Part shown: piece by piece, positions 36,304-48,899 of the stretch | Numbering within the stretch: position 1 is the first letter of the stretch | Layout: every line of letters starts with the position of its first letter | Assembly: GCA_023213395.1 (NCBI GenBank) | Contig: CM041465.1 | Coordinates: 98,153,741 to 98,217,740, forward strand | From: Cycas panzhihuaensis | Taxonomy: Eukaryota > Cycadophyta | Length of the DNA: 64,000 bases | Direction of reading: 5' to 3' | The notes under the pieces: generated by a model | Database searches by the model: none | Told to the model about the DNA's origin: nothing | Seen by the model: the letters and a program-made list of their open reading frames with translations, nothing else | Translations under genes and position numbers: made by a program

Positions 36304-37376
36304 GAGCATTTAGTGTATTGCTTGAAAAAATCTCTCATGGCGAAAAGTAAGCACTTTCTATTATGACAACATAGATCCTAAATTAAAAGAGGATGGTTTT
36401 GTTATAATAAAATTGAAACCAAGTCTTTATATTCGAAGGAAGGACACCATAATAGTTATTATTATATTGTATGTTAATAACCTTATTATTATAGGCAACT
36501 ATAATAGGATTATTATAGCTATAAAGTCCTATTTAGGACATACTTTCAATGTGATAGATCTTGGGCAACTCCATTACTTCTTGGGTATTAAAGTTAGGTA
36601 GATGGATGATTGCCTCATGATGTCACAATCAAGGTATGTAAAAAACTTACTTAAGAGGTTTAAGATTACAAACCAATGAAGATACCATATTTAAAGGACA
36701 TACAACTCCTAAAAGATATAAATAAGCCAGTTATAGATGGGAATTTATATCAATAATTGGTAAGGAATTTGATTTACTTAACTCATACTAGGCCTAATAT
36801 TACTTATGTTGTTGGATTAGTATCTCATTACATGTAGAACCCCTAAGAACCACATTAGGTTGTTATGAAGAGGATTATTAAGTATGTTAAGGAAACATTA
36901 ACCTTGGACTTAAATACTTTCACGGTGGAGAGGAAAAATTACATGGATATACTGATGTAGATTAGGGTGGAGATGCTAAAGATATGAAATCAACTATTGC
37001 ATATATTTTTGGTACTAGTAATGGGTTTGTATCATGGTAGTCCAAAAAGTAAATAATTATTGTATTGTCTTCTAGAGATGCTGAAAGCCAAGGACTTAGT
37101 GTAAGTGTAGGGGGAGTAATATAGTTGTAAGGACTTTTGGAGAATCTTGGAATATCTTCTAGTACACCTGTTACATATATTAGTAATTAGAGTGCTATTT
37201 GACTTTTGAAGAATCTAAAATTTCATGCACATATGAAGCATATAAGATTAAACACCATTACATCTATGAGTAAATCAAATCAACGAAGTTATAGGTTGAA
37301 TTTTGTCTAAGTAAAGAAAAACATGTAGATATATTCAACTATTTCCTTACCACTCGGAATAGATTAGAAGACTTGT
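36304..37376 (+). pseudogene. RT end and RNase H of element E
   Basis: IILYVNNLIIIGN shows the RT catalytic box as YVNN (36470-36481), both Asp changed to Asn by G to A. FNVIDLGQLHYFLGIKV follows, then fragments of RNase H over several frames. Near 37240 the HMKHIRLNTITSMS type and DIFNYFLTTRNRLEDL close the pol. Inactive. Confidence 0.7.
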
Positions 37377-37899
37377 GACATAAGTGAGTATATGTTTGTG
37401 TCTACATATTATATCTCACTATATCCCTTGTGTTTATTACTTCTTGTGATGATTATGTAACTAGCAAATGCATGTTTGTGTGATTTGATTGTCTATTTTT
37501 ATGCCTATGATGACCAAGACTTTGGTCTAATGGCTCTAAAGCTCTCGTTGTGGTCTCCTAATCAATAAGATGACCTTTTAGCATTCCTGCAACTTTATTT
37601 TTGTCCATTTTATATTTATTATTACTTATTTATTTCATCCTCTTATCCTTACTACATATGATCATTTATTTAGAGGTCTCAGGGCTAGTTTGCAGAAGCT
37701 TAGGGTAGGAAGTTTATAGCCTTTTATTAAATTTTGATTGATTTTTGTGCTTTATTATTGTATTGTGAAGTTTATTGTCTATACTACTCTGATTGTTGTT
37801 CACCCCATTAAGTAACTCGTTGAATGACGAAGGTCTTTATGGTACCACAAAGAACTTCACAGTTTGATTATTATATTGGTAGTCATAATCAACAACATT
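37377..37899 (+). other. Sequence between E pol end and element B
   Basis: No genes. It should hold the polypurine tract and 3' LTR of E, but no match to the sequence before 23587 was recognised. Element B starts at 37900. Confidence 0.35.
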
Positions 37900-38558
37900 T
37901 GGTGGGGGAATTCTTGGGAGGACCTAAACTTAATATCTCTCAATTCTTGTTTTAATTAAAATTAGGAGACATGAAGTTCAAGAAAACTTAAGGGACCATC
38001 TTTGTCTAACTCCTAAGGAGTCTTCCCCTAGTAGTGTCATCTAATGAAGTGTGAATGGATATGATGAAAGGTGTGGGTATGAATGGGGTAGTAGAATCCA
38101 CTAACCCATATGACTTGACAAAGGAGTTCTAAGTTCAGAGCTACACTGATAGTATCCTCAATGTCTTTCCTAGGGATACTTCTCATGTAATCCTTTCAAC
38201 CTTTGGAGTTCTACTTATATGTTGGAGAGGGAAAGCTAATGGAATGGTGGTTAGTCTTGTTTTGTTCCTTGTCTTGGTTTATGTTCACTTTGCTTTTCTT
38301 CCTTTTGTTGTCTTTTCCTTTTTTATAATAGTTATAATTACTTTCTCTTCCTTTGAGTTTTGTTCTCTCTCTTTTTTTTTATTTTTTTTATTTCTTCATT
38401 TTTTTAGGGTTTTGATATGATAACAACAAAGAAACAAAACCAAAAAAGAAAGATAAATCTAAACAATCAAAGAGACTAAAAGATCAAGCCCACATATACT
38501 TTTTTTAGTTGTTTTTAGTAATCAAAAGCAAACAAACTAGAAAAATGCATGCAAGTTT

Positions 38559-38590
<32 letters not shown>

Positions 38591-40366
38591 ATGAAAGATT
38601 CACATGCAACTATGAAATGACTTTTCCACATGCAATATGCACACTTCATTTAAAAAGAAAATGATGCCACCAAAAGATAGAACACACTATGTGAGCTCTG
38701 TGGAAGTTTTTTAAAGAGAATAATTAACATGTAAAACTAGTCAACATACTTCATCTTTCATGCATGCAACTACTTCTTTGAAAAGAGGTGATGAATGATG
38801 CAAATAGGAGAAGAGATTTTGAAGATATTGCTACTATTTACAAATGATTTTTAGACCTATGAGATGACAAGTAAACCATAAATTTGAACTATAACTTTCA
38901 TATGAAAAACTAGTCCCAATGGTTCTATCACAATTAGAGTAGTAAGAGATCTTAAAGGATCCTTGAACTCTTTATAAAATTAAAAAATCAGAGATATTTT
39001 TACTATGTAATATTCTCAACTTTTCTTTAAAAAGGTAAAGCAACCAACTTGAAAGTGAAAATCAATGGAACCACAAAGTTATGAGAAAAGAACTTCTTTC
39101 CTATTTCAATGAATGCCTTAGAATGACAGTTTTCTTTTCACCTGATCAATTTTCTTCCATAAACTTTCTTTTAAAGAAAATCAAAGAAGGAGAACAACAA
39201 CCAAAAGAGGCTAAACTATTGCCCAACAATGCCAAAAGAGAGTAGTAAACCAACTGAAATATAGACTATTGTAAAGAGTGGGAAGGGCTAGCTAGATGAG
39301 TGGTGGAGAGATGACCATGCTCCACCCTAGTCTACCCTTAAGGAAGTCCATAAAGGGTTGGATTTTTAATGTATATTTCAAATTCCAAAACAAATATAAG
39401 ATCGCTACAATAATCAACCAAAGAAAAGAAGACTTTTTAGGCCAAGATCACCTTCAAAGTTATATGAAATAAACTAGAAAATTAACAGGAAAGACCTTAC
39501 CAAATTGAAAGAAGTTAGAGGCATAAAAACTTGATGAGAATTTAAAAAATTAAAGCTCAGATCATTAATAGTTAAATATCAGTAAGACAACATCAAAATG
39601 CCTTTAAGATTTCACCCACAAGTCTTTTAAAAATCTAGCTTTTGTCTCACATTAGCAGTCTTCAAGAAATCTCCAAGAAACTCCAAAAAATCCACACAAA
39701 AACTAAGTAAAATCACTACTAACTTCTCTATTCATAGTCACAAAAGACTCGAGAGTAATTCTGGATAGCGACATACAAAATTTTAGCACACTGTCTGAGT
39801 TTTACTTGCATAATAGTTAAAAATATGATCGATCATGTTTTTCATCTACTAAAAATGTGATTATACTCTGTAAACACAACATGTCATGTTTTTAGCAGCG
39901 TTAAAAATGCAATAATAGAGGAGATAGGAATTAATTAAAAAACATAAAAATTTGATATTAAATGAGGATTCAATCATGAAAATGGCTAAATCAATGAGTA
40001 GATAAACCTAGAATAAGATGAAAAGCATTAAATACAAGCCCAAAAAGATAACAAACAATAAAATTGAGTGAAATCTTGAAAGTGATATAAAAATAACAAA
40101 TTTTAAAGGAAGAATGAGGTCAAATTAACCATGAAAGAAAACTTTGATACCATAGCTCACATCATCGGTGGATAGTAGTAAAAGATACAAGTCACATCAT
40201 CATTCATCACACTTCATTATATCAAATTCATATCTTCAATAAAATATGGCCTAATCTATGATCAAATAAAATTCATCAATCATCTTCTATGAAATTATAC
40301 ATAAACAAATCAAAACTTACTAATACAAGTCAAATATAAATCAAAAGGCTAGGCATTGGTGAAACA
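37900..40366 (-). repeat. 3' LTR of element B
   Basis: On the minus strand it starts TGTTTCACCAATGCC after a G-rich purine tract and ends gaattcccccacca at 37900, 2.5 kb. The last 95 bp repeat at 61852-61946. An array of aaaaatatgac/aacatgtcatg words (39780-39920, with the perfect palindrome atgatcgatcat at 39825) lies 450-590 bp inside. It also contains a (CT)n tract (38558-38585). Confidence 0.7.
38558..38585. repeat. (TC)n microsatellite
   Basis: About 14 TC units inside the B LTR. Confidence 0.95.
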
Positions 40367-40376
40367 CTTACCCCCT
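40367..40376 (-). promoter_or_regulatory. Polypurine tract of element B
   Basis: On the minus strand gagggggtaag precedes TGTTTC. It corresponds to aagggggcag before TGTTTC in A. Confidence 0.6.
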
Positions 40377-40470
40377 CAATACCTAAAGCTCCTATTCCAA
40401 AGAGGGAGATAAGATGGTGAGAGGTGGAAATAATACAAGTGATTATCATTCTAATGAGGGTGATAGTGAA

Positions 40471-40778
40471 TGAAGGATGGATCTAGGAGATAAATCACTC
40501 ACATGCATACAATGACAATGGAGAATGAAAAAGAAGATGAAATAAGATATGAGAGCAAGCTCGGAGGTAAGAATGAATAATGACTCCCTCCTTGAGATTT
40601 TGCCTTTTATTATTGAGGGTGAGCATTAGGGTTAGGATTTTCCCACCTAATGACATGAACCTAAAATTACATATAAATGCAAATAAAGTACATTTCATTA
40701 AGAGACTAATGCTAATAACATATCCTAAGGTCATATAATTAATCTACACAAATGACCTTGATACATTAACCTCTTTTA
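40471..40778 (-). repeat. 3' LTR of copia element G
   Basis: Matches 48071-48382. On the minus strand it begins TAAAAGAGG (the usual TG reads TA in both copies) directly after a run of seven G (40781-40787), the polypurine tract. Confidence 0.9.
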
Positions 40779-41269
40779 ATCCCCCCCGTAATGGTGGAAG
40801 GTTATTTTGAGAAAATCTATTCTATGAGGTCTTTATTTGAGCCTCATTATTACATGGAAATTCTAAATGATTCTTTTGTAGGAAACCCTCATAGGAAATA
40901 AAAACTCATGAACTTTCTAAGATCTATAGCCCATTTTATAAATCAAAATGGCTAAGGTGGCTCTTTGATGTAGCCTCATAGCCAAGTAGCTTAAATGTGT
41001 AGCTTAATCTACTGAGTCTCCATATATCATTTGGTCGTCCCCTATGCCCTTTTTGGGTTTTCACAAGTTCTAATTTTCCAAAACTAGTATAACCCTTATC
41101 CTTCCGTGCCCACATGGGGTTTTTACAAAGAGGATAGAGTAAAGACTTACTCTTATTCTTCTGCATCCACAAGGGATTTTCACGAAGAGAATAGAGTATG
41201 ATGATCATGTTGCCATCTTCTTTGATTAGTTGAAGATGGAGGGTCTAAGGCCAAGCTATCTTCGGACCT

Positions 41270-41800
41270 ATTTAAACTTCACCTTTTACAGTGGTTTAGT
41301 GAAGATATCGGCCACTTGATCTGCTATAGGGAAGTATTCTAGTTAAATTATGCCATCATAAATGAGTTCTCTAATCCTGTGGACTTTCGTACTTATATGT
41401 TTGGTACGATCATGAAATACAAAATTTTTCGCCATGCAAATTGCTGATTGATTATGCATATGAAGATTCGTAGGATTTACTTGGGTGATATTTAATGTTT
41501 CTAATAATTTTCTCAGCCATATGACCTCTTTACTGGTCTTAGAAACAATAATGTATTCAACTTCTATAGTTGAATCTGTAACTATCTTCTATCGTCTAGA
41601 TCTCCATGATATTGGTGTTGTTCTAAGAAATATTACATACCTAGATGTAGATCTTCTTGTATCTTTATCTCCTATAAAGTCTGAGTCTGTGTATATAGAA
41701 AGCTTGAAGTATGCATTAGGTTCATACAACAGACCATATTTGCTAGTCGTCTTAAGGCATCTCAACACTCGCACAGCTGCTAGCTAATGATTCTGGTTAG
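41270..41800 (-). pseudogene. RNase H of copia element G
   Basis: Reads VRVLRCLKTTSKYGLLYEP, IYTDSDFIGDKDTRRST, MHNQSAICMAKNFVFHDRTKHI and ADQVADIFTKPL, the normal copia RNase H and pol end. Frameshifts and stops lie between the blocks. The GG of the usual FTKPLG is lost. About 490 bp without coding separate it from the 3' LTR. Confidence 0.75.
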
Positions 41801-43110
41801 GATTTGTCATGTAATGAGCAAGAATATTGACAGAGTGTGCAATATCTAGCTTTGTATTAGTAGTGTAGATGAGACTACCTATAAGTTTCATGTATTGCGT
41901 CTGCCTCCTTAGTGTCACCTTCAGCTGAGAGTTTGGTATTAGGGTCCATAGGTAACATCATTGGTCGAGCATCCTCTAACTGAAACTTAGTTAGAAGATC
42001 GTTGATATATTTTTCTTGAGAGAGGAAAATGTTTCCATTCTTTTGTGTTACTTTAATTCCTAAGTAATATTTCATCAAACCAAGGTCAGACAGTTTGAAC
42101 ATCTTACCAAGGTCCTTTTTTAACTGGCTTATTACTTGTTTACTATTACTTGTTACTATCATATCATCCACAAAGATTATGAGATAAGTGACTTTATCCT
42201 TATAGCGCTTGATGAACAACGTTGTATCAATATCTTAGTAGTCACAAACCTCGTATCCAAGTTACCTTATTCTTTCAGACAACTTGGCAAACTAAGCACG
42301 AGGGGCTTGTTTGAGGCCATATAAGGACTTTCTGAGCCTGCAAACCTTATGCTCTTGATCTTTGATCTCATATCCTTCTGGCTGAGCCATGTAAATTTCT
42401 TCTTCAAGATCTCCATTGAGAAATGCAGTCTTAATATCGAGTTCTAATTGTAGGTGTTGTAGGAAAATAGAATAGCAGAAGAATAGGGCAGAACATATAT
42501 TATATAATCAATAGATCAAAATATCAATATTCTAATACAGATCTTCAATACAATATTGCACAATAGTACCATAAATATGAGAGCTTGAATCTTCAATCTA
42601 TTATTGAAAGTGAGCAATACAAATTTCCCAAATAAGGGTGGTGTCTAAAGATACCAAGGTTGCACAGCCCTCAATATTTATAATTTGGGGGAGGAGGGAA
42701 ACTCCTCAACCCCTGAATTTAAAATAATAATAAAATAAAGTTAACTTAACTCAAATGAAACTAACTTATATCAAAGTTAAACTTACCTTTACATATTGAG
42801 CATCACATATCTAAATTGAAGTTGATAAGATGTACAATCCTGATTTGAAAGGTGGGATTGGAGTGATGATAATTAACTCCAACAGGTGTGAAGACTTTAG
42901 CGTAGTCAATACCTTCTCTTTGTGTAAATCCTTTAGCTACCAGCCTCGCCTTATATTTTTCAAGGGTGCCGTCTGATCTATATTTGTTTTTGAACACCTA
43001 TTTATTTTGAATTGCCTTTCTGCGAAGTGGTAGATCAATGAGCTCCCATGTACTATTCTTAATAAGAGATTGGTATTCTTCATTCATGGCATTTCTCTAA
43101 GTTGTATGCT
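41801..43110 (-). pseudogene. Reverse transcriptase of copia element G
   Basis: N-terminal blocks on the minus strand are AMNEEYQSLIKNSTWELIDLP and [19 protein letters not shown], then [15 protein letters not shown]. The gene is cut by a solo LTR at 42451-42813 and resumes as [37 protein letters not shown] and the catalytic box FVDD (42163-42174, LIIFVDDMIVTS). YYLGIKVTQKNGNIFLSQ follows. Fewer stops than in E, so G is younger. Confidence 0.85.
42451..42813 (-). repeat. Solo LTR inside G RT, perfect target duplication
   Basis: 363 bp flanked on both sides by aattg (42446-42450 and 42814-42818). A TATA box on the minus strand (ttataaatattgag, about 42670) fits an LTR. Both termini read TA where TG and CA are expected, consistent with C to T decay. 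Precise loss would restore the RT reading frame around the duplication. Confidence 0.75.
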
Positions 43111-43640
43111 TTACAGCTTCTTGGTACATTAAGGGCTCTTCATTAAGAGTAAGGTATAGTTCTATTAGTTTAAGCTCAGTATATAATGATTCTTATATCC
43201 TTGCTCTATGGGCATTTTGAGTGTCAGTTTTGCCCACCTCATCTTGTCGTATGTCCTTATTGAGCTAGCGGGCTTCTTAAGATCCTCGAGTTAGGAATGA
43301 TGTCCTCATTTCTCCAACTTCTTGGTTCTCATCATATTTATTAAAATGATTATTTTGTGAGGAGGATATTGATGTGCCTGAGGAAGATGGTCCTTCTACC
43401 ACTGTTTTACCTTTATCAACTGAAGGTAGAGAGGATGCTTCTTCTATAATGGCTTTACCTTTGTCAACTCTGCTATCTTCAAAAGATGGTGCTAGATGTG
43501 CACTCATTGGTTCAAAGTCACAACTTGTATCCTCTAGGGCTCTATTGCTAGCTTCTAACATTTGGAGTAATCCCCCCCCCCCAAATTTTGGAATCTGAAC
43601 ATCATACTTGATAGCATTATTGTAACAGCGTGAGGGTACT
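43111..43640 (-). pseudogene. Linker between integrase and RT of G
   Basis: Open for 94 codons at 43277-43561: Ser/Glu/Lys-rich with an approximate internal repeat (DKGKAIIEEASS, DKGKTVVEGPSS). Typical of the unstructured segment between copia integrase and RT. A C-run (43572-43579) interrupts the frame upstream. Confidence 0.6.
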
Positions 43641-44580
43641 TTGGAGTCTAGTTTAACTTATCCTCTATCTCCACAAAAATAACATCTCCGGTAATGGTGA
43701 CTTTTAATTATAAAGGTGTGAAGACCTTTACCCTTTCTTATCCATAAGGTATCCAATAAAGATGCCTTTAAGTGCCCTTGGCTAGAGTTTATTTCGATCT
43801 GTATCCAGAATGTAGGCATAGCATGTAGAGCCAAAAATTTTAAAGTAGTGAATAATGGGGGCTTGTCTTGACCACTTTTTATTAGGTGATTGTACTTCCT
43901 TTGATGGGTTAACATCATTGACACAATAAATAACTATCCAAATTACTTTAGCCCATAGATAGGTAGGTACATTTTTGTATATTAACATAGCACGAGCCAT
44001 GTTCATGATTATCCTATTCATACATTCAGTAACTCCATTTTGTTGTGGGGTACCTGCTACTGTTGTTTGATGCTTGATGTAATAGTCTTGAAAGTAGCTT
44101 TCAAACTCATGTGAGGTATATTCACCACCATTATCAGTTTGAAGACATTTGAGTTGATAACCTGACTCTTTTTTAGTGAGGGCTTTGAATTCCTTGAATA
44201 TACATAATGCTTCATCTTTCTTGTGTAGAAAATCTACCCATACTTTTCTAGTGAAATCATTAATGAAAGAGATGTAATATAACTTGCCCTTCAGTGAAGA
44301 AATGGGCATTGGCCTGCATAAATCAAAGTGTACCAATTGTAATAGATGGCTCAATTTCCACTGACTTTTGGGAAAGGATTATCAATGAGATTTGCCAATG
44401 ATACAAGCTTCACATTTAAAGGACTTAAAGGAAAACTTTGGAAGGTTTGGAAGAGTGTTAGAAAGATCTCTAAGTCTATTAATGTGAATATGGCCCATGC
44501 AAGCATGCCAAAGAGCTTTTGATGATAACATTGGATAGGTAAAGATAGAATTAAATGTATTTTCTTCATCAGCATAAGGG
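43641..44580 (-). pseudogene. Integrase of copia element G
   Basis: Zinc region LWHACMGHIHINRL with FKCEACIIGK (about 44380-44500). The core ORF 43782-44354 (190 codons, no stop) contains LVHFDLCRPM, CLQTDNGGEYTS and QQNGVTECMNRI, which supply Asp, Asp and Glu of the triad. WAKVIWIVIYCVND and KIFGSTCYAYILD close it. This is the longest clean copia ORF in the window. Confidence 0.85.
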
Positions 44581-45000
44581 TTTTGGGCACAATAGGCTTC
44601 AGAAGATGGAGAGCCATTTAGTCAAAAGAGTTTGCCAGAGAGATGTCCAGTCAAAACCACCTGATTAGTTGGAGGGTGAATGACATGGAGAGTCTGGTCA
44701 TTTGCAGTTACACTCAGATCAAATCTATAAGAGATAAGTGTGGATAAGGAGAATAGGTTTTATTTGAGATTGGGTATGTATAAGACATCAAGCAATGTAA
44801 AATCTTCTAAGCCTAGGAGTTTCAAACAAATGTTGCCAATTCCTTCAACGGGTTGTTGTGATTTATTAGCCATGTGAATAACTCCTTGAATATTTAAGTC
44901 AAATGTTTGATATAGACTATGATTACACATCATATGTTGAGTTTCTCATGTGTCCATGATCTACTATCCATCGATTGAAGCCACACTATTGGCAATTCCA
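44581..45000 (-). pseudogene. Protease region of copia element G
   Basis: A degraded active-site segment (IMDT, stop, ET, stop, HMM) lies at about 44945-44985, where copia elements have the D-S-G box. It is followed by FTLLDVLYIPNLK and VTANDQTLHVIHPP leading into the integrase zinc region. Inactive. Confidence 0.55.
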
Positions 45001-46163
45001 ATAGGGCTTGGTATTGGTGAAGGAAATTCACAAGTAATATATCTACACTGAGCTTCAAAGTATCTCTTTGGTTGGTCAATGGTATTTGATGTTGAAGATC
45101 CCTAAATTCTTTAAATGTATGCTTGTATAAAACCTGCACCACTAAAGGATTCTTCATAAGTTTCTTCAACATTGTGAGCTCCATATTTTGGTTGGAACTT
45201 GGCCAACTTATAAGTGACAGTTCTACAATTTTTTGCTAAATATCCTTTATAGTTACACCGATCACACATAATAGTTTGATTACCAGTCCCTGAAGAGGTA
45301 CTAATTTGGCCTGACTGTCTTGCTCTTTATTGAGGTGACCCTTAGCCTTGAGACTGTTGAGGTTGTGATGGAGGGTTTGATTAACCTTGTGGATGATTTC
45401 CCATATTTCTTCCTCTTCCTCTTACTCAGTTATTTCCTCTGCCACGAGAGGGACCTTGATTTTTTGTGTAGCAAACTTCTTCTTCTACCTCAAGGGCTAC
45501 ATATGGAAGAGAGTCAGAGGCTACAAAGTTTGTATCAAAGGTCTTGTCAAATTCTATGAACTTCTTGGTAAGTGCTTCGAAGTTGAGTGTCTTTAATGTT
45601 CCACTAGATTAAAGACTTGCAAGCAAGTTTTTATAATCAGCCACATGTAAACATGACTGGATTAAAAATGCCTAAGTGATACATTAGGTATTAAAGTCTT
45701 TGTTAATTGCCTATTTAATTGGTCGAAGGAGATTTATTGTCTCATGATCTCTTCCCTTCTACATTTTTAATTTGTTTATTTTCAAAACAAGATGAACAAA
45801 TTCTAAATCTGACTTTATATCAAAGTTCTTTTTTAGAACTTTTAGGACCTTCCAAGCTATATCATGTTGTTCTTCATTTATCAAGTTGTGCAAGGAGTGA
45901 TCAATGACCAACAAAATTCCTACACGAATCTTTTCATCATCTATCTCCCATTGTAGTTTAGTTGTAACATCTGTAGGAGCTCTTGGGGCAGATCCATTGC
46001 AAGCAGTTGTTGTAGCTGTTGCTAGTATACTAGGTGTAGGCTACAAGTGGGCTCTCCAAAGGCCTTCATACTTTGCAGCATTTTTAATTATAATGTACCA
46101 TAGATCATAATTTTCTTTGCCTTTCAATATGCAGTTAATATTTTGCTTGAATTGAGGTGACAT
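45001..46163 (-). pseudogene. gag: gag of copia element G
   Basis: Starts MSPQFKQNINCILKGKENYDLW at 46163, the N-terminal copia gag motif. Continues with WEIDDEKIRVGILLVIDHSL, EEQHDIAWKVLKVL, an Arg/Gly-rich stretch (RGRGRNMGN, about 45390) and a degenerate zinc knuckle CDRCNYKGYLAKNC at about 45240-45280, where the His is changed. Several stops and frameshifts. Confidence 0.75.
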
Positions 46164-48056
46164 GGTGATGATGAAGAAGTAGAAGAGATGATAGAAGTAT
46201 GTGCTACTGACACATATGGCTAGTACACTTAGTACAACAGGGATGTAGAAGTGATTGTTATGATGAGAAGCAAGCAATGATTAAGTATTTTTCAATAATT
46301 ATAAAAAAATAAATATAAGTAATGATGTAAAAATGAGGCCTAATGTAGAGGTGATAAAGAGTGGTGATGTGTCATGCCACTAACCTCTCACTTATGTCTA
46401 AATGTAGGTGAGATTTCGATGCCTAAGGCTTCTAGTATATGATTAAGGGCTTCACTTGTGATACCCGCACCTATGCTTTGTGATGAAACCCAAGTCATAG
46501 TGGAGCCCAAGTACTCCCAGTCCTCACCCAGTTCACCAATAAGCAGCTATATACCTCCACTGAAGAGTTAAACAATGTTGCATATCCCATAGCTATGACA
46601 TATATTGGACTGGGTTAATTTTAATCTTGTATTAAGGTTTTCAGTTTTCCTGGGTGGTTATCAGGATTATCCCTGATTGGAGGCCGTATATATGGCTAAC
46701 ATGTCCCTCTACCACTATTTTGTTTAAGACTAGACCTAGTATGAAACTCATACCTCTGTTAGGGCCTAGACTTTGGCCAACCTTGGTCTATTTCAACCAA
46801 GGTAAGTATGCGCACGAGTTAAGAACTGGCGGTATATATCTTACGGGTGAGATTCCTTTTAGGAGTAGTGTAAGATGTTTCTGTATAACTAAAAACTGAA
46901 ATGAAAAATTGCTAAATGAACTTGCTTGTTTTTTATATTTGCCTTGTTATTTTTGCTACTTTTGTAATGCTTTATGCTATGTGTGCAAATAGAAAAGACA
47001 TGCTAGATTTAACAAGGGAACCAGATGTTGCTTTCGATCCAAGGTTTCCCTTGCTTTAGTACAATGTTTGCAAATATGATTTTTAAAGTTTTGATATAAA
47101 ATCCATAATGGACCAAAAAAGTGGATAAACTTGCTGCTAAAATGTTAATTTTTCTAAATCTATATGCATGCTTTTTTGCCCTATTTTGTGATTTTTCACA
47201 AAATTTACAAATAATGATAAATAGGTATAATTATTTTAAAAATTATAAATATGAAGGCACAAATGATGAAATCTAACTTTATTATAGAAGGAAAAAATGC
47301 TCAAAATATCATTTCTAATAGGGTTGTGAAGTCATATTTCTGAAAAGGCACAAAAAATTTTCTACCTGAAAAAGCACCAAAGCAAAATCCTTCCAGATTA
47401 ACTATCTTAGAATCTAAACTTCAATATGTCAACAAAATCTGCCAAAAAATTGCCCAAAATGCCCTTGCAATGTCCTTTATGGGGTTGAGTAGGCAAAATC
47501 AGCAACCGTGAGAAAACTGCATAGATCTCACTAACCAGTCGATAAAATTTGATGAGATTTATCTTAAACTAATCCTAATACATTAGTCTATTAGATCCTT
47601 TAACAAAATTTTCATATTTTTAGCTTATAATTAAAGGATTTCATTGGGAAAAGTGCTTTAAATCACTTGTCCATAAATTTTACCCTTGTCATAGCCAAAA
47701 CACACTGTTGTAGGTTAAATTTGAAGTTACTCTAGAAGAAAAAAATGATCCTCTAGTCAAGGAAACATTGTATGCCAAATTTCATCAAAATTTGAGATGG
47801 TCAAAAATTTTAATGAAATTTTGGGGCTTTAATGCTTCTAGGACTGTTCTGGCAGCTGAACGACTTCAAAAACCTGTATTTTTTACCTCTAAATTTCTGC
47901 ACATATAGATAAAGTAATAACATATAAAATACTATAATTTAAGGTTCTCGAGATGTTAAAAAATAATAAATGCACTCTCACTACTTCACATTGAAGGTGG
48001 AGGAGAGGTAAAAATAACTCCATGCAAGTGAAATGGAGTGAATAGATCCCCTTCTA
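46164..48056 (-). other. Leader of copia element G, unusually long
   Basis: About 1.9 kb between primer site and gag with no coding signal, long for a copia leader. The stretch 46470-46880 is more GC-rich than its surroundings and may be a separate small insertion. No termini could be defined. Confidence 0.35.
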
Positions 48057-48068
48057 GCTCTGATACCA
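48057..48068 (-). promoter_or_regulatory. tRNA-Met primer binding site of G
   Basis: On the minus strand a perfect TGGTATCAGAGC, two bases from the LTR end. Complementary to the 3' end of plant initiator tRNA-Met. Confidence 0.92.
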
Positions 48069-48070
48069 CA

Positions 48071-48382
48071 TGAAGGAAGGATGGATCTAGGAGATAAATC
48101 ACTCACATGCACACAATGACAATGGAGAATGAAAAAGAAGATGAAACAAGATATGAGAGTAAGCTTGGAGGTGAGAATGAATAATGACTCCCTCCTTGAG
48201 ATTTTGCCTTTTATTATTGAGGGTGAGTATTAGGGTTAGGATTTTTTTGCCTAATGACATGAACCCAAAATTACATCTAAATGCATATAAAGTGCATTTC
48301 ATTAAGAGACTAATGCTAACAATATAAATTAAGGTCACATAATTAATCTACACAAATGACATTGATACATTAACCTCTTTTA
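48071..48382 (-). repeat. 5' LTR of copia element G
   Basis: Partner of 40471-40778. On the minus strand it starts TAAAAGAGG and ends CTTCCTTCA. Confidence 0.9.
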
Positions 48383-48479
48383 GGTAGGAACCAAATGAAA
48401 TACATGAATGATGGGGTGACAGAACTCTATGACCTAACATAAAATGAAATCTATATGATAGCAAAGCCAAAAAAAACTT

Positions 48480-48770
48480 TTTACTAGTAAACCTACCCAA
48501 AAAGGCTAGGCATCACCTATCAAAACATTGTTATTTATACCTCTTGCCCGTAAGGACTTGGCACCTAATTGCCATAAATCTACCCAAAAGGATTGGGTAT
48601 CTGATATCAATAAAAATCTACTTGAAAGGACTGGGTATTGATTAATATCAAGGACTTACCCAAAAGGGTTGGGCATTTATCACTAAAATGTCACTGCTTT
48701 TACTTTTTCCCCAAAAGGACTGGGTTTCTAACATCACCAAACACTTATTTAGCACCCACAAACTAGATGG
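48480..48770. repeat. Degenerate tandem repeat, about 40-65 bp units, in B
   Basis: Repeated words of the form acccaaaaggNttgggta, for example at about 48503, 48578, 48658 and 48708. The same word family (aaaaggctaggcat) is at the B LTR start (40343), so the array lies in the 3' internal region of B. Confidence 0.55.
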
Positions 48771-48899
48771 GACTTCATCACCAAATGAATACTACCTATT
48801 ACCCACAAATTGGATGGGACTCTAATGTATAATAGGCCACAATTTATCTCTCTTTAACCATGCATTAGAGGGAAATCTTTTTGCCATAGCAAAAGGATA

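Larger units (their letters stand above)
23587..37376 (+). mobile_element. Old copia element E, interrupted twice
   Basis: Gag, protease, integrase and RT/RNase H in copia order (integrase before RT). RT is split at 27813/35541 and again at 35650/36304 by later insertions, and its pieces join up in register across both. It is heavily decayed, with mostly TAG/TAA stops. A primer site is at 23587. No matching 3' LTR was recognised before element B begins at 37900. Confidence 0.75.
40471..48382 (-). mobile_element. Copia element G, nested in B
   Basis: Two LTRs of about 310 bp (40471-40778 and 48071-48382) in the same orientation, over 90% alike by eye, enclose a minus-strand copia gag-pol. The perfect primer site TGGTATCAGAGC lies next to the right LTR, and a G-rich tract next to the left. 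It sits a hundred bases from the B LTR, inside B. No clear target duplication: the 5-bp flanks are gtgaa and ggtag. Confidence 0.9.

Noticed and set aside
45320-46110. + strand ORFs over 60 codons
   Set aside because: Shadows of the minus-strand gag of element G.
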